Source: Tannerella sp. (GTDB lineage: Bacteria; Bacteroidota; Bacteroidia; Bacteroidales; Tannerellaceae). From it: 13,883 nt of DNA. The notes under the pieces are model-generated. The model did no database searches and was not told where the DNA came from. It worked only from the letters and a program-made list of their open reading frames with translations. Numbering within the stretch: the stretch's first letter is position 1; each line of letters begins with the position of its first letter. The DNA is taken from positions 1 through 13,883 of the forward strand of contig JAITPH010000037.1 in the NCBI GenBank assembly GCA_031289515.1, written 5' to 3'. Shown in pieces: positions 6,051 through 13,406 of this stretch. Position numbers and translations under genes: made by a program.

Positions 6051-7361
6051 TTGGAATCAGACGATTATTTTCCGGGATTGCTGCTGCAAATAGATAATGT
6101 CGATATAACGACGCATTTTGCGGCAGCTTTAGGCTCTGCCTTGTTGTTACTTTGTTTTGCAACCGTCTTGTCCGCTGCCGAAAACGCCATATCATATCTT
6201 TCGCAGGATGATATGAGCAAAGTCGAAGAAAGTTCGTCGGCAAGGGATAAAGCTATTATTTACCTGTCCGGTCGTCTTCGGCTCATGAAAGCCTCATGCA
6301 GTGTGATATATGCGCTTATCATCATTGCAGTCGCTTTGCTGTGCATTTACGGCACGGACTTACCGGACCTGGTCGTATGTCCGTTCAATTATATCATCGC
6401 TTTTGTGGCGTCGACTGCGCTATGGACGATTTTCTACGGCTTTGCGCCAAAGGTAATGACGAATCACAAACTCGGAACGGCGCAGGTAATGTCGCCCATA
6501 TTAAGGGCAATCGTCAGGATATGCGCTCCGCTTATACGCTTGACGTCGATTCCGGTAGAGAATCCGGAAAACGAAAGCGTCAAGAAAAAGCAATCGCCAT
6601 TAGTAAACGAAGTTCCCAGCGACATGTACGAGGAACAGGAGATGCTCGATGAAATAATACATTTCTACAACAAGAAATCAAACGAGATAATGACGCCGCG
6701 CACTGATATTGAGGCAATTGACATCAAAAGCAGTATCAGGGACGTTATTAACGTCATCGTCAAATCGGGCTATTCGCGCATTCCTGTTTACGGCGACAAC
6801 GAGGATAACGTCAAGGGCGTGCTTTTCGCAAAGGATATTATTCCGACGCTGAACAAACCGGACAGGGATGATTGGCAATCGCTTATACGGCAGCCGTTTT
6901 TTGTGCCGGAGACAAAAAAGATTTATGACCTGCTGAACGAGCTTCGGGTGAACAAAACGCATATCGCCATAGTTGTAGACGAGTTCGGCTGTATGTCGGG
7001 GTTGGTCACGATGGAAGATATCATTGAGGAGATAATAGGCGACATATCTGATGAATACGACGAAGACGAACATTCGTTCATGTCGTTGCCCGACGGCAGT
7101 TATATTTTCGAGGGCAAGACGCAGCTGAACGATTTCTTCCGCGAAACAGGCGTCCCGCCTTTCGAGTTCAGCGAACATACGGAGGAAGCCGAGACGCTGA
7201 CAGGTCTGTTGCTCGCCATCAAAGGCACATTGCCGCACAGACGCGACGTCGTCGATTACAGGAACTACCGTTTTCGCATCCTTGAAGCCGACGACAGACG
7301 CATTTTGAAAATAAAGTTCGGCGTAATCCCGCAAAAAAGGGAGGGCAAAAAGGGAAAATGA
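6051..7361 (+). CDS. gldE: Gliding motility-associated membrane protein GldE (CNNM/CBS/CorC type)
   Basis: Inner-membrane protein of the HlyC/CorC family that accompanies GldD in gliding and type IX secretion bacteria; its molecular role is not settled. The 436-residue product has hydrophobic segments near residues 22-45, 72-95 and 98-122 (DUF21/CNNM-like), then a paired CBS region from about 210 to 335 (MTPRTDIEAIDI, GYSRIPVYGDN, VKGVLFAKD, THIAIVVDEFG, GLVTMEDIIEEIIGDI) and a CorC-type C-terminal domain (about 345-430). The start appears to be TTG at 6051: the frame is closed by TAA at 6033 and has no ATG before the first membrane segment. An ATG at 6041 is in another frame. The last codons overlap the ATG of gldD, so the two are translationally coupled. 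Confidence 0.92.
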   Translation: MESDDYFPGLLLQIDNVDITTHFAAALGSALLLLCFATVLSAAENAISYLSQDDMSKVEESSSARDKAIIYLSGRLRLMKASCSVIYALIIIAVALLCIYGTDLPDLVVCPFNYIIAFVASTALWTIFYGFAPKVMTNHKLGTAQVMSPILRAIVRICAPLIRLTSIPVENPENESVKKKQSPLVNEVPSDMYEEQEMLDEIIHFYNKKSNEIMTPRTDIEAIDIKSSIRDVINVIVKSGYSRIPVYGDNEDNVKGVLFAKDIIPTLNKPDRDDWQSLIRQPFFVPETKKIYDLLNELRVNKTHIAIVVDEFGCMSGLVTMEDIIEEIIGDISDEYDEDEHSFMSLPDGSYIFEGKTQLNDFFRETGVPPFEFSEHTEEAETLTGLLLAIKGTLPHRRDVVDYRNYRFRILEADDRRILKIKFGVIPQKREGKKGK

Positions 7362-7933
7362 TGATACGGACAATTTCTTCGTTTATTTTGCTCTCCACAT
7401 TGCTCTCTTGTTCAAGAAGTTACACCCCAAAACCGAAAGGGCAGCTACGTATTGAGTTTCCGAGCGCGCAGTATGCTTACTTTAACGAAGACGATTTGCC
7501 TTATGCTTTCGCCGTGTCGCATCTGGCTGTGATAGAGATGCTTCCGAATGACAGCGCGGCTTACTGGCTGAATATTGACTACCCTGCCCTCAACGCAAAA
7601 ATTTATTGCAGCTACAAGTCGATAACGCCCGGAACGCTTGACGAATACACGACCGAAAGTCGCCGACTTGTAGAACGCGCCGTTAAACAAGCTGCCGCCA
7701 TAACCGAAAAGGCTTATGAAAACAGCGCGTCGGGCGTGTACGGCATGTTTTACGCGGTTGAAGGCGAAACGGCTTCGCCGGTGCAATTTTGGCTTACCGA
7801 CAGCGTTTCGCACTTTTTTCGGGGCGCTTTATATTACAGGCACAAAACCGATCCGGATTCCATCGCGCCTGTTACCGATTATATCAAAAACGATGTAACC
7901 GAGCTGATTCAAACGTTTTATTGGAAGAAATAA
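7358..7933 (+). CDS. gldD: Gliding motility lipoprotein GldD
   Basis: Lipoprotein needed for gliding and type IX secretion in Flavobacterium; exact task unknown. The 191-residue product has a lipoprotein signal (hydrophobic core SFILLSTLLSC, lipid-carrying Cys18), then the family's landmarks: YTPKPKGQLRIEFP right after the Cys, WLNIDYPALNAKIYCSYK near residues 67-85, ASPVQFWLTDS near 138-149 and HFFRGALYYRHKTDPDSIAPV after it. The first ATG (7358) overlaps the gldE stop by four bases; a second ATG follows directly at 7361 and would shorten the product by one residue. The pairing gldE-gldD is characteristic of Bacteroidetes with gliding or type IX secretion machinery, so this organism probably secretes by that route, although no other machinery gene lies in the window. 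Confidence 0.93.
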   Translation: MMIRTISSFILLSTLLSCSRSYTPKPKGQLRIEFPSAQYAYFNEDDLPYAFAVSHLAVIEMLPNDSAAYWLNIDYPALNAKIYCSYKSITPGTLDEYTTESRRLVERAVKQAAAITEKAYENSASGVYGMFYAVEGETASPVQFWLTDSVSHFFRGALYYRHKTDPDSIAPVTDYIKNDVTELIQTFYWKK

Positions 7934-8598
7934 TGTCAATACTTACTCTCGGTTCTTCGCCGCTAATGGGCATAATGAAAATTGACGAGACATGGCAGGA
8001 GATGCTCGCCGCGTTTGAAAACGCTGATTTGTACTGCGCTGAATTAGACAAGATAAAATCGGACAGTCGCAAACAGGAATGGCTTGCCGTGAGGTTACTG
8101 CTTAAATACCTTTTGAGAGAGGAGCAGATAGTCGATTACGACGAAAACGGCGCGCCTTCGCTGCGCAACCGGCGTTACCGTGTCAGTTTCTCGCATACAA
8201 AAGGCTTTGCCGCCGTAATTCTCGGCGAATACGAAGCGCTCGGCGTGGACATCGAATATCATTCCGAGCGGGCTTGGCGACTGCGCGAAAGGTTTTTGAG
8301 CACCGACGAACTGAAAATGTTCGCTTTGCTTGGCGCCGGTTGCGAAATTTCGGAATCTCCAGAATCTCCGGAATTGAGATGTTTTGATCTTGCTACCGTT
8401 TGCTGGTGCGCCAAAGAAACGGCGTTCAAAGCGTTGCTGCAAACGGAAGTAGATTTCATCAGGCATTTACGGATATATCCGTTTGTTTTATCCGACAAGG
8501 GAACGATACGGCTGCGGGAAACAAAAACGCCTCTCCTGCGTACATATATTATAAATTACATGATTGCAGAAAATTATATCATCACATGGAAGGAATAA
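7933..8598 (+). CDS. 4'-phosphopantetheinyl transferase (Sfp/AcpT superfamily)
   Basis: Transfers the phosphopantetheine arm of coenzyme A to a serine on acyl or peptidyl carrier proteins. From the ATG at 7933 (sharing one base with the gldD stop, TAATG) the product has 221 residues. Family motifs: SFSHTKGFAAVIL near 85-97, GVDIE with metal-binding Asp106 and Glu108, and WCAKETAFKAL with Trp158, Lys161, Glu162 and Lys166. Length suits the Sfp class rather than the 120-residue AcpS class. An insertion with the short repeat SPESPE (142-147) lies between the two motifs. It sits in the ssb-gldE-gldD operon, as sfp-like genes often do in this phylum; which carrier protein it serves is not shown. 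Confidence 0.92.
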   Translation: MSILTLGSSPLMGIMKIDETWQEMLAAFENADLYCAELDKIKSDSRKQEWLAVRLLLKYLLREEQIVDYDENGAPSLRNRRYRVSFSHTKGFAAVILGEYEALGVDIEYHSERAWRLRERFLSTDELKMFALLGAGCEISESPESPELRCFDLATVCWCAKETAFKALLQTEVDFIRHLRIYPFVLSDKGTIRLRETKTPLLRTYIINYMIAENYIITWKE

Positions 8599-9629
8599 AC
8601 AGAACAGAAACGGTAAGATTGGGCAAGACCGGAATAACGGTCAATAAAAACGGTTTCGGCGCGTTGCCCATACAGCGAATCTCCGAAAAAGAGGCTATAC
8701 GCCTGCTGCACAAAGCCCTCGACGGCGGCGTCGGCCTGTTTGATACGGCACGGTTTTATACCGACAGCGAAGCAAAATTGGGCAAGGCGTTTCGGGGAAT
8801 GCGCGACAAGGTCGTAATCACCTCAAAGACTATGGCTGCCAACGACGCGGATTTCCGGAAAGATTTGGAGACTACGCTAAAAAATCTGCAAACCGACTAC
8901 TTGGACGTCTATCAGTTTCACAATCCGCCTTTTTGTCCGAAGCCGGGCGACGGTAGCGGCTTGTATGAGGCAATGACGGAAGCTGTCGAAAAAGGGCAAG
9001 TTCGACATATCGGCATAACAAACCACCGCTTTGCCGTGGCAATGGAGGCGATAGAAAGCGGCCTTTACGAGACTTTGCAATTCCCTTTCAGCTATCTTTC
9101 GGATGATAAGGATACGCTGTTAGTCGAAAAATGCAAAGAACACGACATGGGATTTATTGCGATGAAAGCGCTTGCAGGGGGGCTGATAACAAATTCGCGG
9201 GCAGCCTACGCATTTCTGGCGCAATACGACGCCGTACTTCCTATCTGGGGCGTCCAACGCGAAAACGAACTCGACGAATTTCTTTCGTACATCGGCGATC
9301 CGCCTGCAATGAACGGCGACGTCAAGCGATTCGTCGAACAGGAGCGAAAAGATTTGAAAGGCGAGTTTTGCAGGGGATGCGGTTATTGCATGCCTTGTCC
9401 GGTCGGCATAGAAATCAGCAACTGCGCACGCATGTCGCTGCTGTTGCGTCGCTCGCCCGCCGAATTGCAGCTAACGCCGGAGATACAAAAAAAAATGAAG
9501 CAAATAGAGGACTGCCTGCAATGCCGCGAATGCTCCGAAAAGTGTCCGTACCAACTCGACACGCCTGAGCTGCTCCGCAAAAACTACGATGATTACAACA
9601 ATGTGCTGTCAGGCAAAATAAAAGTATGA
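8586..9629 (+). CDS. Aldo/keto reductase with C-terminal double [4Fe-4S] domain
   Basis: Predicted oxidoreductase of the aldo/keto reductase superfamily; substrate unknown. The ATG at 8586 overlaps the end of the phosphopantetheinyl transferase gene by 13 bases and gives 347 residues. Residues 1-245 form the TIM-barrel part with the catalytic tetrad Asp53, Tyr58, Lys81 and His112 (FDTARFY, ITSK, YQFHNP). Residues 258-325 carry two ferredoxin-like Cys clusters: CRGCGYCMPCPVG (Cys262, 265, 268, 271) and CLQCRECSEKCPY (Cys310, 313, 316, 320). This fused arrangement is a known subgroup in anaerobes and may pass electrons between a nicotinamide cofactor and iron-sulfur partners. Last gene of the ssb operon; no clear terminator follows. 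Confidence 0.93.
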   Translation: MEGINRTETVRLGKTGITVNKNGFGALPIQRISEKEAIRLLHKALDGGVGLFDTARFYTDSEAKLGKAFRGMRDKVVITSKTMAANDADFRKDLETTLKNLQTDYLDVYQFHNPPFCPKPGDGSGLYEAMTEAVEKGQVRHIGITNHRFAVAMEAIESGLYETLQFPFSYLSDDKDTLLVEKCKEHDMGFIAMKALAGGLITNSRAAYAFLAQYDAVLPIWGVQRENELDEFLSYIGDPPAMNGDVKRFVEQERKDLKGEFCRGCGYCMPCPVGIEISNCARMSLLLRRSPAELQLTPEIQKKMKQIEDCLQCRECSEKCPYQLDTPELLRKNYDDYNNVLSGKIKV

Positions 9630-9638
9630 CCGGTTTTT

Positions 9639-9670
9639 CTTGTTTTTGTTCGTAAAAATCACTACCTTTA
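9639..9670 (+). promoter_or_regulatory. Candidate promoter for the DUF4271-hemD-rnpA-yidD unit
   Basis: TACCTTTA at 9663-9670 resembles the -7 box (TAnnTTTG, one mismatch), with CTTG 20 nt upstream (9639-9642) in the -33 position. It lies 25 nt before the ATG at 9695. Read-through from the upstream operon is also possible. Confidence 0.5.
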
Positions 9671-9694
9671 CAGCCGAAAGCATTGATTAAACGA

Positions 9695-10426
9695 ATGGAC
9701 AACGCTGATTTTGAGGGATTTACAGGCATACTCCTTGGTGATACAACGTTCTCGAACGACGTCTTGTTGCTCGTAGCGCTCTTGCTTTTGTCTGTTTTTG
9801 CTGTAATTTTCCGCTTCAATGCGCCCCTGTTCGGCAAGATGATAAGCAACATCAGCGCAGGCGAACAGCGACACAGCATCTTCGAGACGACCGAAAAAGA
9901 CAGCTTTCTGTTCAATTCGTTCATGATTTTTCAAGCCATGATTTTGAGCGGCGTCTTAATATTCCTTACCCTGGTCGAATACGGTTACTTCCCAAAGCCC
10001 GGCATTGCATCAACTCTGATTCTGACAGGTATGTTTTCGGTTTTTATCTTCATTTTTTACCTGTTCAGAAACGCTTTGTACGCCATTTTCGGATATATAT
10101 TCATCGGAAGATCGGCTTATAAGATGATGTTCACAAATCACAATGCGCTGTTTTGTACCTTCGGCATACTTTTATATATTCCTGTTTTATGGATTTTGCT
10201 TATCGGCAAATATTTTTTTATGGCGCTCATTGTCGTAATTATCAGCTATTTATCCTTCAGAATAATTCTTGTGTTTAGATTTATTTACATCTTTTTAAAT
10301 AAAAATACGGGGTTATTGTTTTTAAGTTTGTACCTTTGCGCCTTGGAAATAGTACCGTTGGTACTTTTCTATGAAGGATTGATTTATATATATAATATTA
10401 TCGAAACAAATAATATATGTCAGTGA
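9695..10426 (+). CDS. DUF4271-family integral membrane protein
   Basis: Function unknown; I recognise the family as a Bacteroidetes membrane protein that commonly precedes hemD. From the ATG at 9695 the product has 243 residues (a TTG four codons earlier is less likely). Hydrophobic stretches suggest about six membrane passes: near residues 22-40, 78-96, 108-127, 153-173, 174-195 and 208-232. Landmarks typical of the family are the cytoplasmic-looking segment with GEQRHSIFE near 56-64, LLYIPVLWILLIG in the middle, and NKNTGLLFLSLYLCALEIVP near the C-terminus. It overlaps the next gene by ten bases, so expression is coupled to the HemD-like protein; a link to envelope or tetrapyrrole biology is only suggested by that neighbour. 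Confidence 0.88.
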   Translation: MDNADFEGFTGILLGDTTFSNDVLLLVALLLLSVFAVIFRFNAPLFGKMISNISAGEQRHSIFETTEKDSFLFNSFMIFQAMILSGVLIFLTLVEYGYFPKPGIASTLILTGMFSVFIFIFYLFRNALYAIFGYIFIGRSAYKMMFTNHNALFCTFGILLYIPVLWILLIGKYFFMALIVVIISYLSFRIILVFRFIYIFLNKNTGLLFLSLYLCALEIVPLVLFYEGLIYIYNIIETNNICQ

Positions 10427-11193
10427 TTATCAAGAAAATGTTGGTATCCCAACCTGAGCCTGCTTCGGGCAAATCTCCATATTTTGACATTGCAAAGAAA
10501 TATGGCGTAGAAATCGACTTCAGACCGTTCATCAAGGTTGAGCCGATATCGGCAAGAGAGTTCAGGCAACAACGAGTATCCGTTTTGGATTACAGCGCGG
10601 TCATATTCACGGCGCGAACGGCAGTTGATCATTTCTTTCATCTCTGCGAAGAGATGCGAGTGACAATTCCGGAAACGATGAAGTATTTCTGTATAACAGA
10701 GACGATTGCGGTCTATTTGCAGAAATATATTATTTACCGCAAGCGAAAAGTTTTTTACGGTCAAAACGGTCAATTGACTGATTTGGTAAAGGTTGTAGGC
10801 AAACATTCCAAGGAGAAGTATCTCATTCCGGTATCGGACATTCACAAGGACGACCTCAAGATGGGTCTCGATACGAAGAAAATCCATTACAGGACAGCGA
10901 TAATGTATCGCACAGTAAGCAATAACTTCACCGAGAACGAGAAATTCGACTATGACATGTTACTGTTTTTCAGTCCGTCGGGAATTTCGTCGCTGATGAA
11001 GAACTTTCCGGAGTTCAATCAACAGGATATCCGCATAGGCTGTTTTGGCCCGACAACGGCAAAAGCTGCCGTCGACGCCGGACTGCGTCTCGATATCGAA
11101 GCGCCTACCCCCGAATCTCCGTCCATGATAGCCGCCCTTGAGCTATATCTGAAAAAGGAAATGGGTAACGGCGTCACCGATGGAACTCCCTGA
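10417..11193 (+). CDS. hemD: Uroporphyrinogen-III synthase family protein (HemD-like)
   Basis: HemD closes hydroxymethylbilane into uroporphyrinogen III, the branch point to heme, siroheme and cobalamin. The 258-residue product closely follows the form I know from Bacteroides: N-terminal VSQPEPASGKSPYFDIAKKYG, FRPFIKVEPISAREFRQQRV (about 37-56), AVIFTARTAVDHFFHLCEEM, and in the second half YRTVSNNF, LLFFSPSGISSLMKNFPEFN and IGCFGPTTAKAAVDAGLRLD. Family assignment is good, but sequence conservation in HemD is weak, and this Bacteroidetes version stands with DUF4271, rnpA and yidD rather than with other hem genes. Its activity is therefore inferred from family only. It overlaps DUF4271 by 10 bases and rnpA by 14. 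Confidence 0.88.
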   Translation: MSVIIKKMLVSQPEPASGKSPYFDIAKKYGVEIDFRPFIKVEPISAREFRQQRVSVLDYSAVIFTARTAVDHFFHLCEEMRVTIPETMKYFCITETIAVYLQKYIIYRKRKVFYGQNGQLTDLVKVVGKHSKEKYLIPVSDIHKDDLKMGLDTKKIHYRTAIMYRTVSNNFTENEKFDYDMLLFFSPSGISSLMKNFPEFNQQDIRIGCFGPTTAKAAVDAGLRLDIEAPTPESPSMIAALELYLKKEMGNGVTDGTP

Positions 11194-11572
11194 AAGGAAT
11201 CTGTTTCCAAAAAGCGAGCGTTTATCTTTAAAAAAAGATATTGAGAGATTGTTCGACAAAGGACAATCGTTCATGTCTTATCCTTTAAGAATAATATATG
11301 TATCCGACTTTGGAGAATCTTCTTCAAGACAGGGCGTCAGCGTCTTGACAAGCGTACCGAAAAGACGCTTCAAAAGCGCGGTCAAACGAAACAGAATCAA
11401 AAGGCTCGTTCGCGAGGCTTACAGGCTTAACAAAAACACGTTCCCGCTCTGCGAAAAACGTCTGCATATCGGATTCCTGTATATTTGCAACGATATATTG
11501 ACGTATTCCGATATAGAGAAAGCCGTGATAAAAGCGCTGAAAACCATTTGTCGAAAAGAGACGTCGCCATGA
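11180..11572 (+). CDS. rnpA: Ribonuclease P protein component
   Basis: Small basic protein that assists the RNase P RNA in removing 5' leaders from tRNA precursors. The 130-residue product has the N-terminal FPKSERLSLKKDIERLFDKG and the signature RNR motif in KRRFKSAVKRNRIKRLVREAYR (Arg70-Asn71-Arg72). The ATG at 11180 lies inside the end of hemD, and its TGA overlaps the ATG of yidD (ATGA), so the three genes are translationally coupled. In many bacteria rnpA follows rpmH near the origin; here, as is usual in Bacteroidetes, it follows hemD. Confidence 0.95.
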   Translation: MELPERNLFPKSERLSLKKDIERLFDKGQSFMSYPLRIIYVSDFGESSSRQGVSVLTSVPKRRFKSAVKRNRIKRLVREAYRLNKNTFPLCEKRLHIGFLYICNDILTYSDIEKAVIKALKTICRKETSP

Positions 11573-11790
11573 AACGATTGCTGACTGCCATCCTTCTTGC
11601 GCCGATATACTTTTACAAATATTGCATATCGCCATTGACGCCCGCAAGTTGCCGGTATACGCCGACTTGTTCGGAATATGCAGTACAGGCGCTCAAGAAG
11701 CATGGGCCGCTCAAGGGAAGCCTGTTAGCGATAAAACGAATCCTGAGATGTCACCCATGGGGCGGCAGCGGATATGACCCCGTACCCTGA
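11569..11790 (+). CDS. yidD: Membrane protein insertion efficiency factor YidD
   Basis: Short protein at the inner face of the cytoplasmic membrane, thought to help the YidC insertase. The 73-residue product from the ATG at 11569 has a hydrophobic, amphipathic N-terminus (LLTAILLAPIYFYKYCISP) and the conserved core SCRYTPTCSEYAVQALKKHG (27-46), ending in RCHPWGGSGYDPVP, a complete family C-terminus. It overlaps rnpA by four bases, the classic rnpA-yidD arrangement. No clear terminator follows it. Confidence 0.95.
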   Translation: MKRLLTAILLAPIYFYKYCISPLTPASCRYTPTCSEYAVQALKKHGPLKGSLLAIKRILRCHPWGGSGYDPVP

Positions 11791-11808
11791 AATTATTTCG
11801 GCTTGCCG

Positions 11809-11839
11809 TATGGGATTCAAAATATTTGATGTAATTTTG
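11809..11839 (+). promoter_or_regulatory. tyrS promoter
   Basis: TATG (11809-11812), 19 nt, then TAATTTTG (11832-11839). The -7 box fits TAnnTTTG exactly and the -33 box matches three of four bases. Transcription would start near 11845, giving a leader of about 70 nt. I see no T-box or other riboregulator in it. Confidence 0.65.
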
Positions 11840-11914
11840 CGCCGCTTATATGATCGGGAGCGCGTCATGGGGAGAACGCCGAGCAGTAGAGTATAAACAA
11901 TAAAAATATATATA

Positions 11915-13213
11915 ATGAACTTTGTTGAAGAATTGAAATGGAGAGGCATGATACACGACATCATGCCGGGCGCCGAAGAATATCTGCAAAAAGGTATGAC
12001 GTCGGCATATATAGGCTTCGATCCGACAGCCGACTCGCTGCATATCGGACATTTGGTAGGCGTTATGATGCTGAAGCACTTTCAACGCGCCGGACATCGC
12101 CCGATAGCTCTTATCGGCGGCGCTACCGGTATGATTGGCGATCCGTCGATGAAGTCGGCGGAACGTAAACTGCTTGATGAAGCCACCTTGCGACATTATC
12201 AGGAGTGCATAAAAAAACAGTTGGCCCGGTTTCTGGATTTCGATTCCGACGCTCCCAACGCGGCGAAAATGGTCAATAACTACGACTGGATGAAGAATTA
12301 TTCGTTTCTGGATTTCATCCGCGACGTCGGCAAACATATCACGGTAAACTATATGATGGCAAAGGATTCGGTGAAGAAACGCCTTAGCTCGGATTCCAAC
12401 GTGGGCATGTCGTTCACAGAATTTTCCTATCAGCTCTTGCAGGGATACGATTTTCTGCATTTGTATCAAAACGAGGGTTGCCGTCTTCAAATGGGCGGGT
12501 CAGACCAATGGGGCAATATTACAACCGGTACGGAACTGATACGCCGCACGTTAGGCGCTGAAGCGGAGGCGTTTGCACTCGTCTGTCCGCTTATCACCAA
12601 AGCCGACGGCGGCAAGTTCGGCAAAACCGAATCGGGCAATGTCTGGTTAGACCGCCGCTATACTTCTCCCTACAAATTCTATCAGTTCTGGCTGAACGTC
12701 AGCGACGAGGACGCGGGAAAATATATCAGAATCTTTACGGCATTGCCGCAGGAAGAAATCGAGGCTATCGAAAAGGAACAGGCGGAAACGCCGCATTTGC
12801 GACCGTTACAGAAACGGCTGGCACGCGAATTGACCGTCATGGTACATTCGGAAGAAGACTATAACGCGGCTATCGAAGCCTCGAATATCCTTTTCGGCAA
12901 TGCAACGTCGGATACTTTGAAGAAAATCGACGAAGATACGTTGCTGTCCGTATTTGAGGGCGTTCCGCAATTCGACATATCGCGCGACGAGTTGTCGGCA
13001 GGGATTAAAGCCACGGATTTGTTTGTCGAGAAAGCGAATGTATTTTCCTCGAAAGGCGAGATGCGCAAGATGGTACAAAACGGCGGCGTGAGCATTAATA
13101 AAGAGAAATTTGCAGAGCCGGAAGCCGTCATAACGACCGATTCGCTGCTGAACGGCAAATACCTGCTCGTACAACGCGGAAAAAAGAACTATTTTTTGCT
13201 GATTGCAAAATAA
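11915..13213 (+). CDS. tyrS: Tyrosyl-tRNA synthetase
   Basis: Charges tRNA-Tyr with tyrosine in the cytoplasm; class I synthetase. The 432-residue product has YIGFDPTADSLHIGHLVGVM with HIGH at 43-46, the tyrosine/ATP-site segment GGSDQWGN (194-201), and KFGKT (234-238), the TyrRS form of KMSKS. A C-terminal S4-like RNA-binding domain occupies about residues 355-425 (FSSKGEMRKMVQNGGVSINK). Length is normal for the bacterial enzyme. The ATG at 11915 gives the expected N-terminus. It follows yidD by 124 bases with its own promoter and faces the tRNA-Gln gene, 27 bases beyond its stop. Confidence 0.97.
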   Translation: MNFVEELKWRGMIHDIMPGAEEYLQKGMTSAYIGFDPTADSLHIGHLVGVMMLKHFQRAGHRPIALIGGATGMIGDPSMKSAERKLLDEATLRHYQECIKKQLARFLDFDSDAPNAAKMVNNYDWMKNYSFLDFIRDVGKHITVNYMMAKDSVKKRLSSDSNVGMSFTEFSYQLLQGYDFLHLYQNEGCRLQMGGSDQWGNITTGTELIRRTLGAEAEAFALVCPLITKADGGKFGKTESGNVWLDRRYTSPYKFYQFWLNVSDEDAGKYIRIFTALPQEEIEAIEKEQAETPHLRPLQKRLARELTVMVHSEEDYNAAIEASNILFGNATSDTLKKIDEDTLLSVFEGVPQFDISRDELSAGIKATDLFVEKANVFSSKGEMRKMVQNGGVSINKEKFAEPEAVITTDSLLNGKYLLVQRGKKNYFLLIAK

Positions 13214-13240
13214 GACTTGATTTTCGGGCGGGAAAGAATG

Positions 13241-13311
13241 TTGTCTCACCAAGATTCGAACTTGGACTAACAGAACCAAAACCTGTTGTGCTACCTTTAC
13301 ACCATGAGACA
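13241..13311 (-). tRNA. tRNA-Gln (anticodon TTG)
   Basis: The minus strand folds into a full cloverleaf. Acceptor TGTCTCA/TGAGACA has seven perfect pairs with the weak U1-A72 pair favoured by glutaminyl-tRNA synthetase. The D arm is GTG-loop-CAC. The anticodon stem is ACAGG/TCTGT with loop TTTTGGT, anticodon TTG (13279-13277), reading CAA. The T arm is CCAAG-TTCGAAT-CTTGG. The discriminator base is A and CCA is not encoded. It lies between tyrS (convergent) and lpxB. Confidence 0.95.
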
Positions 13312-13339
13312 ATCCCGCACTTTATCAGGAAAAGCGGCG

Positions 13340-13371
13340 CAAAGGTATTAGTTTAAACTTATATTTGCAAG
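13340..13371 (-). promoter_or_regulatory. tRNA-Gln promoter
   Basis: Minus-strand TACCTTTG (13347-13340) is a perfect -7 box, with CTTG 20 nt upstream (13371-13368) as a near -33 box. The start would be near 13333, about 20 nt before the tRNA. The tRNA is thus likely transcribed independently of lpxB. Confidence 0.7.
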
Positions 13372-13406
13372 TTTTTTCGGAAACTTTTTTTTTGAGACGG
13401 GAAAAA

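Noticed and set aside
6041..6097. ATG at 6041 as a gene start
   Set aside because: The frame ends after 18 codons and overlaps gldE in another frame; gldE uses TTG at 6051.
11791..11914. Possible T-box or terminator between yidD and tyrS
   Set aside because: I find no T-box landmarks (no matching tRNA-end bulge) and no stem followed by a U-run; only a promoter is supported.
13313..13406. Intrinsic terminator after lpxB
   Set aside because: Read on the minus strand the stretch has an A-run rather than a stem followed by a U-run; only the tRNA promoter is supported.
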